The position numbers were made by a program, and so were the translations under genes. The notes beneath the pieces were generated by a model. The model was not told the DNA's origin. It did no database searches and saw only the letters and a program-made list of their open reading frames with translations. DNA of 64,000 nucleotides, from assembly GCF_000255115.2 (NCBI RefSeq), contig NC_018068.1, forward strand, positions 4,683,977-4,747,976. Reading direction: 5' to 3'. Below, piece after piece: positions 9,422-18,238 of this stretch (position 1 is the stretch's first letter; every line of letters begins with the position of its first letter). The stretch is from Desulfosporosinus acidiphilus SJ4 (lineage in GTDB: Bacteria > Bacillota > Desulfitobacteriia > Desulfitobacteriales > Desulfitobacteriaceae).

Positions 9422-10006
9422 TTAATGCAATTGAACTCTCCCCCGACAAACCTGAAGGCACTCAGAGCATCCCCGTATAGCCTTTGGGAAACAACGCATT
9501 TTATGAAACCTGTTATTCTGAAATGCTTTTGCCGGGCATGCATCAATACACAGTGTGCAGTTGTCACAAGACTCATTGATCAAACCTGAGTTCCCTGTAA
9601 GACTGACTTGCAAGGGCGCGTTTGTAAAAACCGCTGCAAATAAAAGTCTTGAACCATAGTTTGTGTTTGTGACCAGACCGTTTTTCCCCCAGTTTCCCAA
9701 TCCCGCAGCAACTGCCAAGGGTCGAAAATCCCCGAATACCGAAAGCGGGGTTTTAAGGTCTGCGGAATACCCCTCACTGCGTAAAACCTGAGTAACATCC
9801 CTTAGCAGTTTCCAGCTCGTCCATACCTCTTCTCCGAACCTTTTCGTAATGTAAAAAGGGTGATTCAAAATCCATTGATCTGAGAAGGGGAAACCAATTA
9901 CGATAACAGGTTCTTTCTGCCTTATTATCGTATAGCCCACGACTAACGCTCCCTGTTGCAATATTTTATTTGTAAGGTGATTCTGAATTTCTGCAGTATT
10001 TTCCAT
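9422..10006 (-). CDS. QueG-like double [4Fe-4S] cluster protein
   Basis: About 194 residues. ATG at 10006 is preferred, as AAGGA sits 8 bases ahead; the upstream in-frame ATG at 10015 overlaps that site. The C-terminal part has a ferredoxin-like CDNCTLCIDACP motif and then a further Cys and CSECLQVC, enough for two [4Fe-4S] clusters. The middle part (LSVFGDFRPLAVAAGLGNWGKNG) resembles epoxyqueuosine reductase family proteins, but the length is about half that of QueG, so it is a paralogue of unknown substrate. It lies upstream of the kinase, separated by 164 bases. A link to the sensor system is not evident. Confidence 0.6.
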   Translation of the reverse strand: MENTAEIQNHLTNKILQQGALVVGYTIIRQKEPVIVIGFPFSDQWILNHPFYITKRFGEEVWTSWKLLRDVTQVLRSEGYSADLKTPLSVFGDFRPLAVAAGLGNWGKNGLVTNTNYGSRLLFAAVFTNAPLQVSLTGNSGLINESCDNCTLCIDACPAKAFQNNRFHKMRCFPKAIRGCSECLQVCRGRVQLH

Positions 10007-10209
10007 TATATACATCCTTTCTTATGAGATCGTTTGGTGCCTTCAACCACTTTTTATTTTCTCGGGAACTCTGAAGGATATATCGCATAACTTGAAAAAC
10101 AGACCATAGTTAACTTTCCACAAAATAGCCAAACCATCCGGATACCTGAAAAATACCCTGAACATTTAAGTAAATTGTCAAAAATACAAAAAACGGGACC
10201 TTATGCCCA

Positions 10210-10238
10210 TTGATATTGTCATAAGATAATAATAAAAT
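10210..10238 (+). promoter_or_regulatory. Sigma-A type promoter of the Spo0E-like gene
   Basis: TTGATA (10210-10215), 17-base spacer, TAAAAT (10233-10238). Transcription would begin near 10245, about 26 bases before the Spo0E-like reading frame. Confidence 0.5.
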
Positions 10239-10270
10239 CGTCGAGTATAGAGATAAAAAATCGAAAGAAG

Positions 10271-10444
10271 ATGCTTCAGTTGAAAGTCTCAGTCATAATT
10301 AGAATTGAAGAATTGAGATTACAAATGCATAAGATTGCTTCGAATAGGGATCTTACCGATTCAAAGGTATTGAATGTCAGTGAGAGACTTGATGAGTTAA
10401 TCAACGAGTTTTATTCGAGAAAAAAATGCGAGCTTAAAAATTAG
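10271..10444 (+). CDS. Spo0E-family aspartyl-phosphate phosphatase (small)
   Basis: 57 residues from ATG at 10271. An alternative TTG at 10280, with GAAG 9 bases upstream, would give 54 residues and has better ribosome-site spacing. The sequence carries the family signature IEELRLQMHKIA, then VLNVSERLDELINEFY. The SxxLDxLI segment is characteristic of Spo0E-like phosphatases, which remove phosphate from Spo0A in the sporulation phosphorelay. Length matches the family. It is monocistronic, with a promoter at 10210-10238 and a hairpin at 10575-10620. No phosphorelay partner is adjacent. Confidence 0.75.
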   Translation: MLQLKVSVIIRIEELRLQMHKIASNRDLTDSKVLNVSERLDELINEFYSRKKCELKN

Positions 10445-10574
10445 AAGGCAGGAGTTAGTCTTAGGAATACTCGGATACCTAATCTCAGGGTAATACAGAC
10501 TTTCAAAATTCTATTATCTTACTGAATTTTAAGGAGCATCTTTAGGAAAAATGCATCCCTTTATAGTTTCATAT

Positions 10575-10620
10575 ACGAAAACAGGCTCTGCGAATGAACT
10601 TCCGCTGAGCCTGTTTTCGT
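10575..10620. terminator. 14-bp perfect hairpin between convergent genes
   Basis: ACGAAAACAGGCTC (10575-10588) pairs perfectly with GAGCCTGTTTTCGT (10607-10620) around an 18-base loop. It lies between the Spo0E-like gene (plus) and the MBL hydrolase gene (minus). U residues lie inside the stem ends, so it may act on both transcripts. Confidence 0.65.
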
Positions 10621-10654
10621 TAGATTATATTAAAGCCTATTTTATGCCAATCAT

Positions 10655-11389
10655 TTATAACGCGATCTGCCGAATTCTGTTTTGTACATCTTCTTTAATC
10701 ACGCCCCCATGGTAACAGATAACTGTTTGAATATCGTATTGAGCTAATTTCTTAACTGACTTTCTCGCTTCATCTAAATCATAAGTAGCCGATGGATTGG
10801 GGCCCGTTAACTCACCGTCATTAGCAGTAAGGGCATCTCCAGTGACCAACGTCTTACTTGATTTATGATATAAACAAATGTGACCTGGAGTATGTCCCGG
10901 TGTAAAGATAACAATTATCCCACCGCAGTCTGCAATCTCTTCTCCATCGTCAATAGTTCTGTCAACGTTTGCTTTTGGCGGGTTGGCAAATACCGCCTGC
11001 AAACGTTTTCGTTGTTCCTCCGGCAACGTTTCAAACGTTTTTGAGTTCTTGGCTGTTTCTGCTTTGATCAGTGGCTTATCACCTTGAATGTAAGGTTTCT
11101 CTGCCTTATGAGCCAATACTTCAATTTTCTGTTGTGACTTGACAAGGATCTCCGGCAAACTGCCAATGTGATCAATGTCCTGGTGGGTTATGATTACTTT
11201 ATTTAATCTAGCGTAGGGAACTCCTGCTTTTTCAATGACTGCCCTAATTTGTTGTTCTAAACCTGGGAAACCTGCATCAACTAGTATTACAGATTTTTCA
11301 TCCCAAAATAACGTGGGATAAATTGTTGTTTGGCGTCCCATCAAATTTACAGTGAGTTCTAGTGCTTCGACACCATTAGCTATTTTCAT
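10655..11389 (-). CDS. Metallo-beta-lactamase fold hydrolase
   Basis: 244 residues, ATG with GGAGG 9 bases upstream. Metal ligands are visible: THQDIDH (HxDxDH, about residues 67-72), a further His in TPGHTPGH (about 165), Asp in VTGDAL and a late His in CYHGG. It belongs to the broad glyoxalase II/hydrolase branch of the MBL superfamily, and probably hydrolyses a thioester or phosphoester in the cytoplasm. The substrate cannot be told from sequence. It is divergent from the M48 protease gene, with about 78 bases between. Confidence 0.8.
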   Translation of the reverse strand: MKIANGVEALELTVNLMGRQTTIYPTLFWDEKSVILVDAGFPGLEQQIRAVIEKAGVPYARLNKVIITHQDIDHIGSLPEILVKSQQKIEVLAHKAEKPYIQGDKPLIKAETAKNSKTFETLPEEQRKRLQAVFANPPKANVDRTIDDGEEIADCGGIIVIFTPGHTPGHICLYHKSSKTLVTGDALTANDGELTGPNPSATYDLDEARKSVKKLAQYDIQTVICYHGGVIKEDVQNRIRQIAL

Positions 11390-11467
11390 TCTAATCTGCC
11401 TCCATAGTTAACTCATTTGGATCTATAATAATGATTAACGAGAAAAGCTGCAAGGGGGACATTAAAA

Positions 11468-12709
11468 ATGATCAACTATGAATCTCGCCATGTATCACTC
11501 GCCTGGCTAATTATCCTGGGTTTAACCGTAATTTTTGCGTTTTTATATCTTGTTTCTGCCCTCTTTCCTGCCCCAATCGATCCTTCCGTGGCCAAATATT
11601 TCTCCATAACTCTGGCTGAGAAAGCAAGAACTTACAATTATACTCCGCGTATTCTCTTTATAGTCAACTTTTGTTTACAAGTTGTTCTTTTATCCTGGCT
11701 GCTCTTTAGCTCGAAAGGGAGATCTCTCTTTCAGAGCATCCAGAAGTTCACTAAAAATTACTGGTTAGTTACTCTCCTTTCCGTCTTGGGTATATGGCTT
11801 ATAAGCACCTTAATATCACTGCCCTTTACTTATTTTTCTGGATACTATTGGCAAAAAATCTGGGGGTTTAGTACCCAAAGTTCAGCAGCCTGGTGGATGG
11901 ATTATTGGAAAACTACCGGAATTGATTTATGTATCTCACTGGCAGGAGGAATTATCTTCTTTATGTTAGTCAACAAGGCGTCCCGATCTTGGTGGCTGAT
12001 TGGCTCGCTGTTATTCAGTATTTGGCTTGTAGCGGAATATTTCTTTTGGCCCATTATCGTCTCTCCGATTTTCAACCATTTTAAACCGGTACCTGACTCA
12101 GCTATCGTATCTATGGTCAATGATCTTGCCCATAAGGCTGGGTTAAACGTAGGCGCTGTTCTTGAGATGGATGCCAGTAGACAGACGACCTTTGCTAATG
12201 CCTATTTTACCGGAGTTGGTACATCTAAGCGGATTGTTATTTACGATACCCTTTTACATAATTATTCGTTGCCGGAAATCAAAGCCGTTATCGCTCATGA
12301 AATGGGGCATTGGCGCCACAACGATGTTATCCACGGGCTCTTATTGGGAATGGCAGGCGGTTTTATAGTTTTTGGTCTCCTGACTATCCTTCTAAAACCA
12401 TGGCTGCCTAAAAACAGCAACAAGCCGCCTCAACTCTGGGCAGCCCTGCAATTAGCGGTTATCCTGCTCCTTTTTGTAACCAGCCCAATTCAAAATGCTG
12501 TATCCCGACAAATGGAACAAAATGCCGACTACTTCTCGCTGCAGCTCACAGGCAACCTCCCGGCGGAAATCCAGCTCCAGGAAGACCTGGCTCGCAATAG
12601 TTTAGCCGATTTAACCCCTCCTGCGTTCATCGTCTGGTTCAGCTATGATCACCCACCGACCTTAGCCCGAATTCAAGACCTGGTACAAGAGTATCATTCG
12701 TATCATTAA
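11468..12709 (+). CDS. M48-family membrane metalloprotease, Ste24/CAAX protease type
   Basis: 413 residues, ATG preceded by AAGGGGG. The N-terminal about 200 residues contain five hydrophobic helices in the style of the CAAX prenyl protease N-terminal domain (PF16491). The catalytic domain has the zinc motif HEMGHW (about residue 277), and the third ligand Glu is likely in MEQNADYFS (about 348). Bacterial members cut membrane or exported proteins. No prenylation is expected here, so the substrate is unknown. The gene appears monocistronic. Confidence 0.85.
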   Translation: MINYESRHVSLAWLIILGLTVIFAFLYLVSALFPAPIDPSVAKYFSITLAEKARTYNYTPRILFIVNFCLQVVLLSWLLFSSKGRSLFQSIQKFTKNYWLVTLLSVLGIWLISTLISLPFTYFSGYYWQKIWGFSTQSSAAWWMDYWKTTGIDLCISLAGGIIFFMLVNKASRSWWLIGSLLFSIWLVAEYFFWPIIVSPIFNHFKPVPDSAIVSMVNDLAHKAGLNVGAVLEMDASRQTTFANAYFTGVGTSKRIVIYDTLLHNYSLPEIKAVIAHEMGHWRHNDVIHGLLLGMAGGFIVFGLLTILLKPWLPKNSNKPPQLWAALQLAVILLLFVTSPIQNAVSRQMEQNADYFSLQLTGNLPAEIQLQEDLARNSLADLTPPAFIVWFSYDHPPTLARIQDLVQEYHSYH

Positions 12710-12891
12710 TATCATCCGTATTATTAGTATTACTGGTTCAATATAAATGCATATTGCCTGTTTAGCTGCTAACAAAAAAGTTCTGGAAATAATCGTAGTT
12801 TTATTCCTGTGAACATTTAAAGGACAAGGTGAATACAATATCTCATACTCGCCTCCTAGCTCTTATGTATTCTAATGAAGGGGATGAAGTA

Positions 12892-12993
12892 ATGTTAATA
12901 GGAATTATTGGTATTTTAACAGCTTTAATTATTATAATTGGTTTATTGCTAGTCATCATATCCAGACTTACAACTGCCGCAACTGCAGCTTAG
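12892..12993 (+). CDS. 33-residue single-span membrane peptide
   Basis: ATG at 12892 is preceded by AGGGGATGAAGTA, a good ribosome site. The product is almost entirely one hydrophobic helix (IIGILTALIIIIGLLLVIIS) with a short RLTTAATAA tail. An in-frame ATG at 12865 has no ribosome site. A hairpin follows at 13049-13092. Expression is not shown; composition and signals make a small membrane protein plausible. Function unknown. Confidence 0.5.
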   Translation: MLIGIIGILTALIIIIGLLLVIISRLTTAATAA

Positions 12994-13048
12994 ATCTGTT
13001 GTTCCCTGGGGCTGCTGCAAAATGCATAAGCGCCCCTCATTAAACAAA

Positions 13049-13092
13049 ACCCTGCATAAATAGTGGTTTAAATCATCCACTTAATGCAGGGT
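13049..13092 (+). terminator. Hairpin after the small membrane peptide gene
   Basis: ACCCTGCAT (13049-13057) pairs with ATGCAGGGT (13084-13092). An inner GTGG/CCAC pairing extends the fold, and ATTATCTATAAAAA follows. No credible gene is visible between 13093 and 13283. Confidence 0.55.
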
Positions 13093-13283
13093 ATTATCTA
13101 TAAAAACGTATAAATACTCATTATGCAACGGCCTTTATATTTAAACCTTGATCAAGTTACAACTTGTTTTCAGCAAATCTTAAGTTATCTCTAAGCTGAC
13201 ATTCCGTTTTCTTTCAGCGTAAATTTATCCTCCCTTGCTATGATTACATCACTTAATTGATTGTGATTTGAGGAGGAATTAGG

Positions 13284-13490
13284 TTGATAGAAATTTTTAA
13301 ACCAAACACTGAGCACGCGGATATTATTAATTACCTTTCGACGGTCATTATTGTAACAGGTAGCATATTGCTAAATATAGATGTTACGCCATACATAACC
13401 CCATTTATGATTGCTGCTCAAAACTTTCTCACTCTTCATAAAGAAAAAGTTTCTTTACCCGTCACCGGGCTTAGTCAATTTCCTTATTAA
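13284..13490 (+). CDS. 68-residue hypothetical membrane protein
   Basis: TTG start supported by AGGAGG centred 7 bases upstream (about 13271-13276). One hydrophobic helix (YLSTVIIVTGSILLNI) and a second weakly hydrophobic stretch precede a polar C-terminus. I do not recognise a family. It stands alone, convergent with the livF end 36 bases away. Confidence 0.5.
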   Translation: MIEIFKPNTEHADIINYLSTVIIVTGSILLNIDVTPYITPFMIAAQNFLTLHKEKVSLPVTGLSQFPY

Positions 13491-13526
13491 GATTAAGGAA
13501 AGCCCTGAATCCTCATCCGTAGCTAT

Positions 13527-14249
13527 CTAGTCATTGACAATGGCTTTGGAGCCCCCTAAATAAGCTTCCTTCACACGCGGGTTTTGGGCAATTTCTTGGG
13601 CTGAACCATGCAGCACAATTTTCCCTGTCTCCAACACGTAGGCGTAATGAGCAATCTTCAAGGCTTGGCGTACATTTTGTTCCACCAGGAGTACCGTCGT
13701 TCCCTCTTGATTGATCTCTTGAATAACCCGGAAGATTTCTGCAACAACCAAGGGAGCCAAACCCATTGACGGTTCATCTAGAAGAAGGAGCTTAGGCCTA
13801 GCCATTAAAGCCCGGCTTATCGCCAGCATTTGCTGCTGGCCGCCCGAAAGCGTCCCCCCGGCCTGGTGTTTCCGTTCGGAAAGTATCGGGAAACGGCTGA
13901 ACACCTTTTCTAAATCCTGGGCTATCTCCTTATCCTTTCGTTGGTAAGCCCCCATTTCTAAGTTCTCCAATACCGTCATGCGTGCGAGGATCTGTCTGCC
14001 TTCCGGAACCAAGGACATACCCAAGCCAACAATTTTATGGGACGGCCAACCCTGAATCGCTTTTCCCTGGAAAGTAATCTTACCTTCCTGGGGTTTAATA
14101 ATTCCAGCTATAGACTTCATTGCCGTAGTCTTTCCGGCCCCGTTGGCACCGATCAAAGAAACAATAGAACCCTCCGGAACCTCCAGATCAATACCCTTAA
14201 GCGCCTTAATACTGCCATAGCTCGTCACTAACGATGTTACACTCAGCAT
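13527..14249 (-). CDS. livF: Branched-chain-type ABC importer ATPase LivF
   Basis: 240 residues. Walker A GANGAGKTT, signature LSGGQQQMLAISRAL and Walker B LLLLDEPSMGL are intact. LivF and LivG together power the HAAT (hydrophobic amino acid) importer. Its stop is the last of the lut-liv run, and its start lies directly after the livG stop with no gap, indicating translational coupling. Substrate could be branched-chain amino acids, but the whole liv set is downstream of lactate-oxidation genes, so another small carboxylate is possible. Confidence 0.93.
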   Translation of the reverse strand: MLSVTSLVTSYGSIKALKGIDLEVPEGSIVSLIGANGAGKTTAMKSIAGIIKPQEGKITFQGKAIQGWPSHKIVGLGMSLVPEGRQILARMTVLENLEMGAYQRKDKEIAQDLEKVFSRFPILSERKHQAGGTLSGGQQQMLAISRALMARPKLLLLDEPSMGLAPLVVAEIFRVIQEINQEGTTVLLVEQNVRQALKIAHYAYVLETGKIVLHGSAQEIAQNPRVKEAYLGGSKAIVND

Positions 14250-15008
14250 CTAGTCTTCCTCCTTTCCGAGGTAGGCTTCGATAACTTCGGAGTTCGTCTG
14301 GATTTCTTCAGGATTCCCCTCTGCGATTTTAGAGCCGAAATTAATCACCGCTAGACGATTGCAGGTGTTCATGACTAAATTCATATCGTGCTCAATGAGG
14401 ATAATCGTTTTTCCCATGTCCCGAATCTGAGTAATTAAGCGCATTAAATCTTCAGTCTCGCTCTCATTCATTCCGGCCGCCGGTTCGTCCAGCAGCAAGA
14501 TCTCCGGATCAGCGGCTAAGGCCCGGGCAATCTCCAGCCTTCTTTGCTGCCCGTAGGCCAACGCGCCTGAAAGCTCGAAAATGGCTTTAATACCTACCAA
14601 AGCCAATAGTTCTTTTGCCCGATCTGTCACGGCTTTCTCTTCGCGTCGTTGTTTTGGGGTCCGCCAAATCCCCTGCCAGATGCTGGCTTTCATATGAGAA
14701 TGCGCTCCAACCATGACATTCTCCAAAACAGTTAAGTTGTCAAACAGACGAATATTTTGGAATGTCCGCGCAATCCCCAAAGCCGTTACCTTGTAGGGTT
14801 TTAAGCCTATTATTTCTGTGCCATTAAAGATGATATTTCCGCTTGTCGGAGGAAAAATTCCGGTAATCAGATTGAAAAGTGTCGTCTTACCCGCTCCATT
14901 GGGGCCAATAACCCCAAAAACGTCTCCCTTGTTCACCGTAAAACTTATATCTGATAAGGCTTTAAGTCCCCCGAATTCTTTGCTCACTTGGTCGAGAGTT
15001 AAAATCAT
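14250..15008 (-). CDS. livG: Branched-chain-type ABC importer ATPase LivG
   Basis: About 252 residues from the ATG at 15008; a GTG one codon earlier (15011) is also in frame. The start overlaps the livM stop (TGATG arrangement), showing coupling. Walker A GPNGAGKTT, signature-like LAYGQQRRLEIARAL and Walker B ILLLDEPAAGM are present, plus the LivG-type C-terminal extension (EIQTNSEVIEAYLG). It pairs with LivF at the LivHM permease. Confidence 0.93.
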   Translation of the reverse strand: MILTLDQVSKEFGGLKALSDISFTVNKGDVFGVIGPNGAGKTTLFNLITGIFPPTSGNIIFNGTEIIGLKPYKVTALGIARTFQNIRLFDNLTVLENVMVGAHSHMKASIWQGIWRTPKQRREEKAVTDRAKELLALVGIKAIFELSGALAYGQQRRLEIARALAADPEILLLDEPAAGMNESETEDLMRLITQIRDMGKTIILIEHDMNLVMNTCNRLAVINFGSKIAEGNPEEIQTNSEVIEAYLGKEED

Positions 15009-15949
15009 CACTTTTCTTCCCTCCCAAGTTTCCCCTTCCAGAAGCGGAGAGTTTCTTCACTAATTAGACCCTGGGGACGAAAGGCCATCATAAGAACCAA
15101 TATGGCCCCATAAATCATCATCCGATAGTCTGAAGCCGCTCTGAGAATTTCGGGCAGCAAGGTAAGCAAAAACGCGCCGAGGATCGGTCCCCAGACAAGA
15201 TTACTGCCCCCCAGAACAGCAAAGATCAGAATTTCTACCGTGCGGTGATAATCAAAATCCACAGGTCCGATATAGAAGGTCAAATGTGCTGACAAAGCTC
15301 CTGCTACTCCGGCAATGAAGGCGCCGAGGAGAAAGGCGAGAAGCTTGTAATAGGTAGTATTGATTCCCATCGCTTCAGCAGCGGTTTCATCCGTCTTAAT
15401 GGCTGCAAAAGCGCGACCCGCCCGGCACCTGCTCAAACGCAGACAGGCGAAAACAAGCAAAGCCACGATTAAGATGAGGAAAAACAGAATAAGCACGCTG
15501 CTCAACTGTTGAAGAGTTACGCCGCCAATACCAGAACCTAAGCCAAGAGAAGACAATGTCTTGCCTAAAAGTATCGTCATAGACGGAATACCTGATAGCC
15601 CCAAAGCCCCGTTTGTGATCTTTAAGTTTAAGAATATTACCCTGACAACTTCCCCAAAACCAAGAGTAGCAATAGCCAAGTACAATCCCTTCAGCCGCAA
15701 GGCCGGAAAACCAATCACGACAGAGACAGCTGCAGCAACGAACCCGGCTAGGGGAACGGCCAGTAACACAGAAAACCCTGCCTTTAAAGTCAACAAAGCC
15801 GAGGTATACGCTCCTATGCTCATGAAGCCGGCATTACCCAGGGAAAGCTGACCTGTGGCAAGAGTTAAGTATATACTGACACCTAAAATAGCATTAAGCA
15901 TAATGAACGTGCCAATCTGCAGATAGTAAGGATTTAATAGTATATCCAT
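15008..15949 (-). CDS. livM: Branched-chain-type ABC importer permease LivM
   Basis: 313 residues from ATG at 15949, chosen because GGGAGGG stands 7 bases upstream and the start follows the livH stop directly. A longer frame from 15982 would overlap livH. It has about eight to ten membrane helices and LivM-typical segments (GQLSLGNAGFMSIGAYTSALL, LRLKGLYLAIATLGFGE). It forms the permease dimer with LivH. Confidence 0.92.
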   Translation of the reverse strand: MDILLNPYYLQIGTFIMLNAILGVSIYLTLATGQLSLGNAGFMSIGAYTSALLTLKAGFSVLLAVPLAGFVAAAVSVVIGFPALRLKGLYLAIATLGFGEVVRVIFLNLKITNGALGLSGIPSMTILLGKTLSSLGLGSGIGGVTLQQLSSVLILFFLILIVALLVFACLRLSRCRAGRAFAAIKTDETAAEAMGINTTYYKLLAFLLGAFIAGVAGALSAHLTFYIGPVDFDYHRTVEILIFAVLGGSNLVWGPILGAFLLTLLPEILRAASDYRMMIYGAILVLMMAFRPQGLISEETLRFWKGKLGREEK

Positions 15950-15950
15950 A

Positions 15951-16841
15951 TTAGCGCCCTCCCGTCTGGTCCTTAGCTCCAAATAAGCCTTGAGGACGCA
16001 AAAAGAGTATAAGAATAATCATGCCAAAAGCAACAGCGTCTCTGTAAGACGAGGCCCCGTAAGCCACACTGAATACTTCCGCCACACCTAAGACCAGGCC
16101 TCCGAACATGGCTCCTGTAATATTGCCCATACCGCCAAGAATGAGAACAGCTAAACCTTTAAGCCCCATGGAAATACCCATCGTTGGTTCCACGGCGTTA
16201 AATGTCAGGCCAACCAAAACCCCGGCGATTCCTCCTAACCCTGAAGCCAGGGAAACTGTAAGCACGATAATTAGGTTGGTGTTCACCCCAAGAATCCCTG
16301 CGGTTTCAGTACTCTCTGCCGTTGCCCGCAGGGCCTTGCCGATTTTAGTCCTGGCAAGCCAAAACCTGAGAACCAACATGAGCCCGAAAGCCACAGCCAG
16401 GATGACGACTTGGACGAGAGAGATCTTCATGGGGCCGATGGTATAGATGGTATTGGAAAACGTCTGGGGAAAAGCCTGTGTCTGGGGGCCAAAGAGTTTT
16501 AAGGCCAGGCTCTCAAGAAAGATGGAGACTCCTATGGTAGAGATTAGCGGGGCTAAATGGGAAATGCCCGAACCGTTTTTTCGCCGCAGCGGGCGCAAGG
16601 CAACTCTTTCCAAGAGAATCCCAAGAAGAGCACTAACAATCGCTGCCCCAAGCATGGCCACAAAGATATTACAATGAAAATTAGTAACTAGGATGAGTCC
16701 GACAAATGCTCCAAACATAAACACTTCACCGTGGGCCATATTGACAATGTCCAATACGCCCATTATTAAGGTATATCCTAAGGCTACCAGTGAATAAGTA
16801 CTTCCTAAAGTCAGCCCGTTAACTAATTGCTGCCAAAACAC
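15951..16841 (-). CDS. livH: Branched-chain-type ABC importer permease LivH
   Basis: About 296 residues. The frame opens at GTG 16850, but GAGGA lies directly against that codon. GTG at 16841, three codons later, has about 9-base spacing and is preferred. Typical LivH features: QQLVNGLTLGSTYSLVALGY at the N-terminus and NMAHGEVFMFGAF. A strong hairpin stands between livK and this gene, which may lower permease expression relative to the binding protein. Confidence 0.92.
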   Translation of the reverse strand: MFWQQLVNGLTLGSTYSLVALGYTLIMGVLDIVNMAHGEVFMFGAFVGLILVTNFHCNIFVAMLGAAIVSALLGILLERVALRPLRRKNGSGISHLAPLISTIGVSIFLESLALKLFGPQTQAFPQTFSNTIYTIGPMKISLVQVVILAVAFGLMLVLRFWLARTKIGKALRATAESTETAGILGVNTNLIIVLTVSLASGLGGIAGVLVGLTFNAVEPTMGISMGLKGLAVLILGGMGNITGAMFGGLVLGVAEVFSVAYGASSYRDAVAFGMIILILFLRPQGLFGAKDQTGGR

Positions 16842-16903
16842 ATGCTTCACTCCTCAAGGTTTTTGCCTTTCCTAACCAATCTGCCGTAAGGAAAGAAAAC
16901 CCC

Positions 16904-16931
16904 AAGGCCGGTTTTAGGCAAAACCGGCCTT
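16904..16931 (-). terminator. Intra-operon hairpin between livK and livH
   Basis: Perfect 12-bp stem AAGGCCGGTTTT / AAAACCGGCCTT (16904-16915, 16920-16931) with a 4-base loop. On the minus strand it is followed by GGGGTTTTCTTTCC, a poor U-tract. It probably acts as a partial terminator or 3' stabiliser, a common way to make more binding protein than permease. Confidence 0.7.
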
Positions 16932-16958
16932 AGAGTAGTTCGCCCCTTCATATTATGA

Positions 16959-18137
16959 CTATTTTAATTCGGTGAATTGGCCATCTTTAACAATTAGTAC
17001 GGTGGCATCCATTTTCGGATTCCGCTTCTCGTCAAAAGCGAACTTACCGGTAACTCCTTGGAAATCCTTAATTGTGGCTAAACTGTCTCGCAGTTTCTTA
17101 CGATCTGTCGTGCTGCCTGCTTTCTCCAAGGCAGTGGACATAATCTTCAAAGCATCATACGCCTGAGCTGCAAATTGGTCCGGTATCTCGTTGTACTTAG
17201 CTTTATAGTCAGATACAAACTTCTGAACCGCCGCATCGTCTTTGTTGGGGAACCATGGGCTGGCTACAATTGCGCCTTCCGCAGCTTTGCCAGCTATTTT
17301 GATTAACTGGGGTGAATTAAATCCGTTGCCGCCGATAAAAGGTACATTCAGACCGATTTCCCGGGCCTTTTTCAGAATAAGAGCCGCCTCCTGGTAGAGT
17401 CCTGACACTAACACTGCGTCGGGTTTAAGGGAGGCAATCTTGGTTAGCTGTGCAGAAAAATCGGTATCTTTATCAGCGAAGGTTTCTGTGGTCAGAACCT
17501 CTAAACCATCGTCCTTGACTGCTTGAGCCATCGTTTTATACCCTGACACTGCAAAATCGTCGTTGTTGGAGTACATAAGTGCAACTTTTTTAAGATTATA
17601 TTTTTCTTGGGCCTTTTTGATGGCCGTCGGTATGGCTAGGGATTCCGGAAGAGCATTTCGGAAAACGTATTCTCCGATATCTGTAACTCCCTCTGCCGTC
17701 GTAGAAGTACCCATAATTGGCACCCCAGCCTGATTAACAATGGGTCCGACAGCAAACATTTCACCGCTCAATGTTGGTCCGATGATACCAACCACATTAT
17801 CTTTATTGATCAGCTTATTTGCGGCATTAATGGCATCTGTTTTCTCGCCGCGGGAATCCTCAAACTGCAAGTCGATTTTAAGCTTGCCTTGAGCATTAAT
17901 CTCGCTTTGCGCCATCTCTAAACCCTGCTTGATTGATTTCCCATAAGCAGCTCCTCCACCCGTCAGAAAGGAAATCACTCCTATTTTAGCAGTTCCCAGA
18001 GAACCGCTCTGCGCGTTACCAGCACCTGATGCTGGTGCGGAAGCATTTGTACCGCAGCCGGCAGTGCTTAAAAACAGGCCGGCTATCGCTAATCCTGCAA
18101 TCCATTTGCTTACCCGTTTCTGTGAAAAAAACCCCAT
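16959..18137 (-). CDS. livK: Lipoprotein substrate-binding protein of the Liv-type importer
   Basis: 392 residues from ATG at 18137, supported by AGAGGTGG 7 bases upstream; the frame extends further upstream but without a usable site. Signal peptide with lipobox LSTAGC, so the mature protein is lipid-anchored outside the membrane. The body is a Peripla_BP_6 type-I fold (IGVISFLTGGGAAYGKSIKQG, IGPTLSGEMFAVGPIVNQAGVP). These proteins bind leucine, isoleucine and valine, but relatives bind amides, urea or aromatic acids. It lies 101 bases after lutC with no terminator visible in the gap. Confidence 0.9.
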   Translation of the reverse strand: MGFFSQKRVSKWIAGLAIAGLFLSTAGCGTNASAPASGAGNAQSGSLGTAKIGVISFLTGGGAAYGKSIKQGLEMAQSEINAQGKLKIDLQFEDSRGEKTDAINAANKLINKDNVVGIIGPTLSGEMFAVGPIVNQAGVPIMGTSTTAEGVTDIGEYVFRNALPESLAIPTAIKKAQEKYNLKKVALMYSNNDDFAVSGYKTMAQAVKDDGLEVLTTETFADKDTDFSAQLTKIASLKPDAVLVSGLYQEAALILKKAREIGLNVPFIGGNGFNSPQLIKIAGKAAEGAIVASPWFPNKDDAAVQKFVSDYKAKYNEIPDQFAAQAYDALKIMSTALEKAGSTTDRKKLRDSLATIKDFQGVTGKFAFDEKRNPKMDATVLIVKDGQFTELK

Positions 18138-18238
18138 TCTGTTACCACCTCTCGCAACTTTATACAATGTGTTACATAATAGGTTTATTCGCCGTTTTCT
18201 AATGTTTTCCTTCTTGCTCCTTGATAATATTTTCATTT

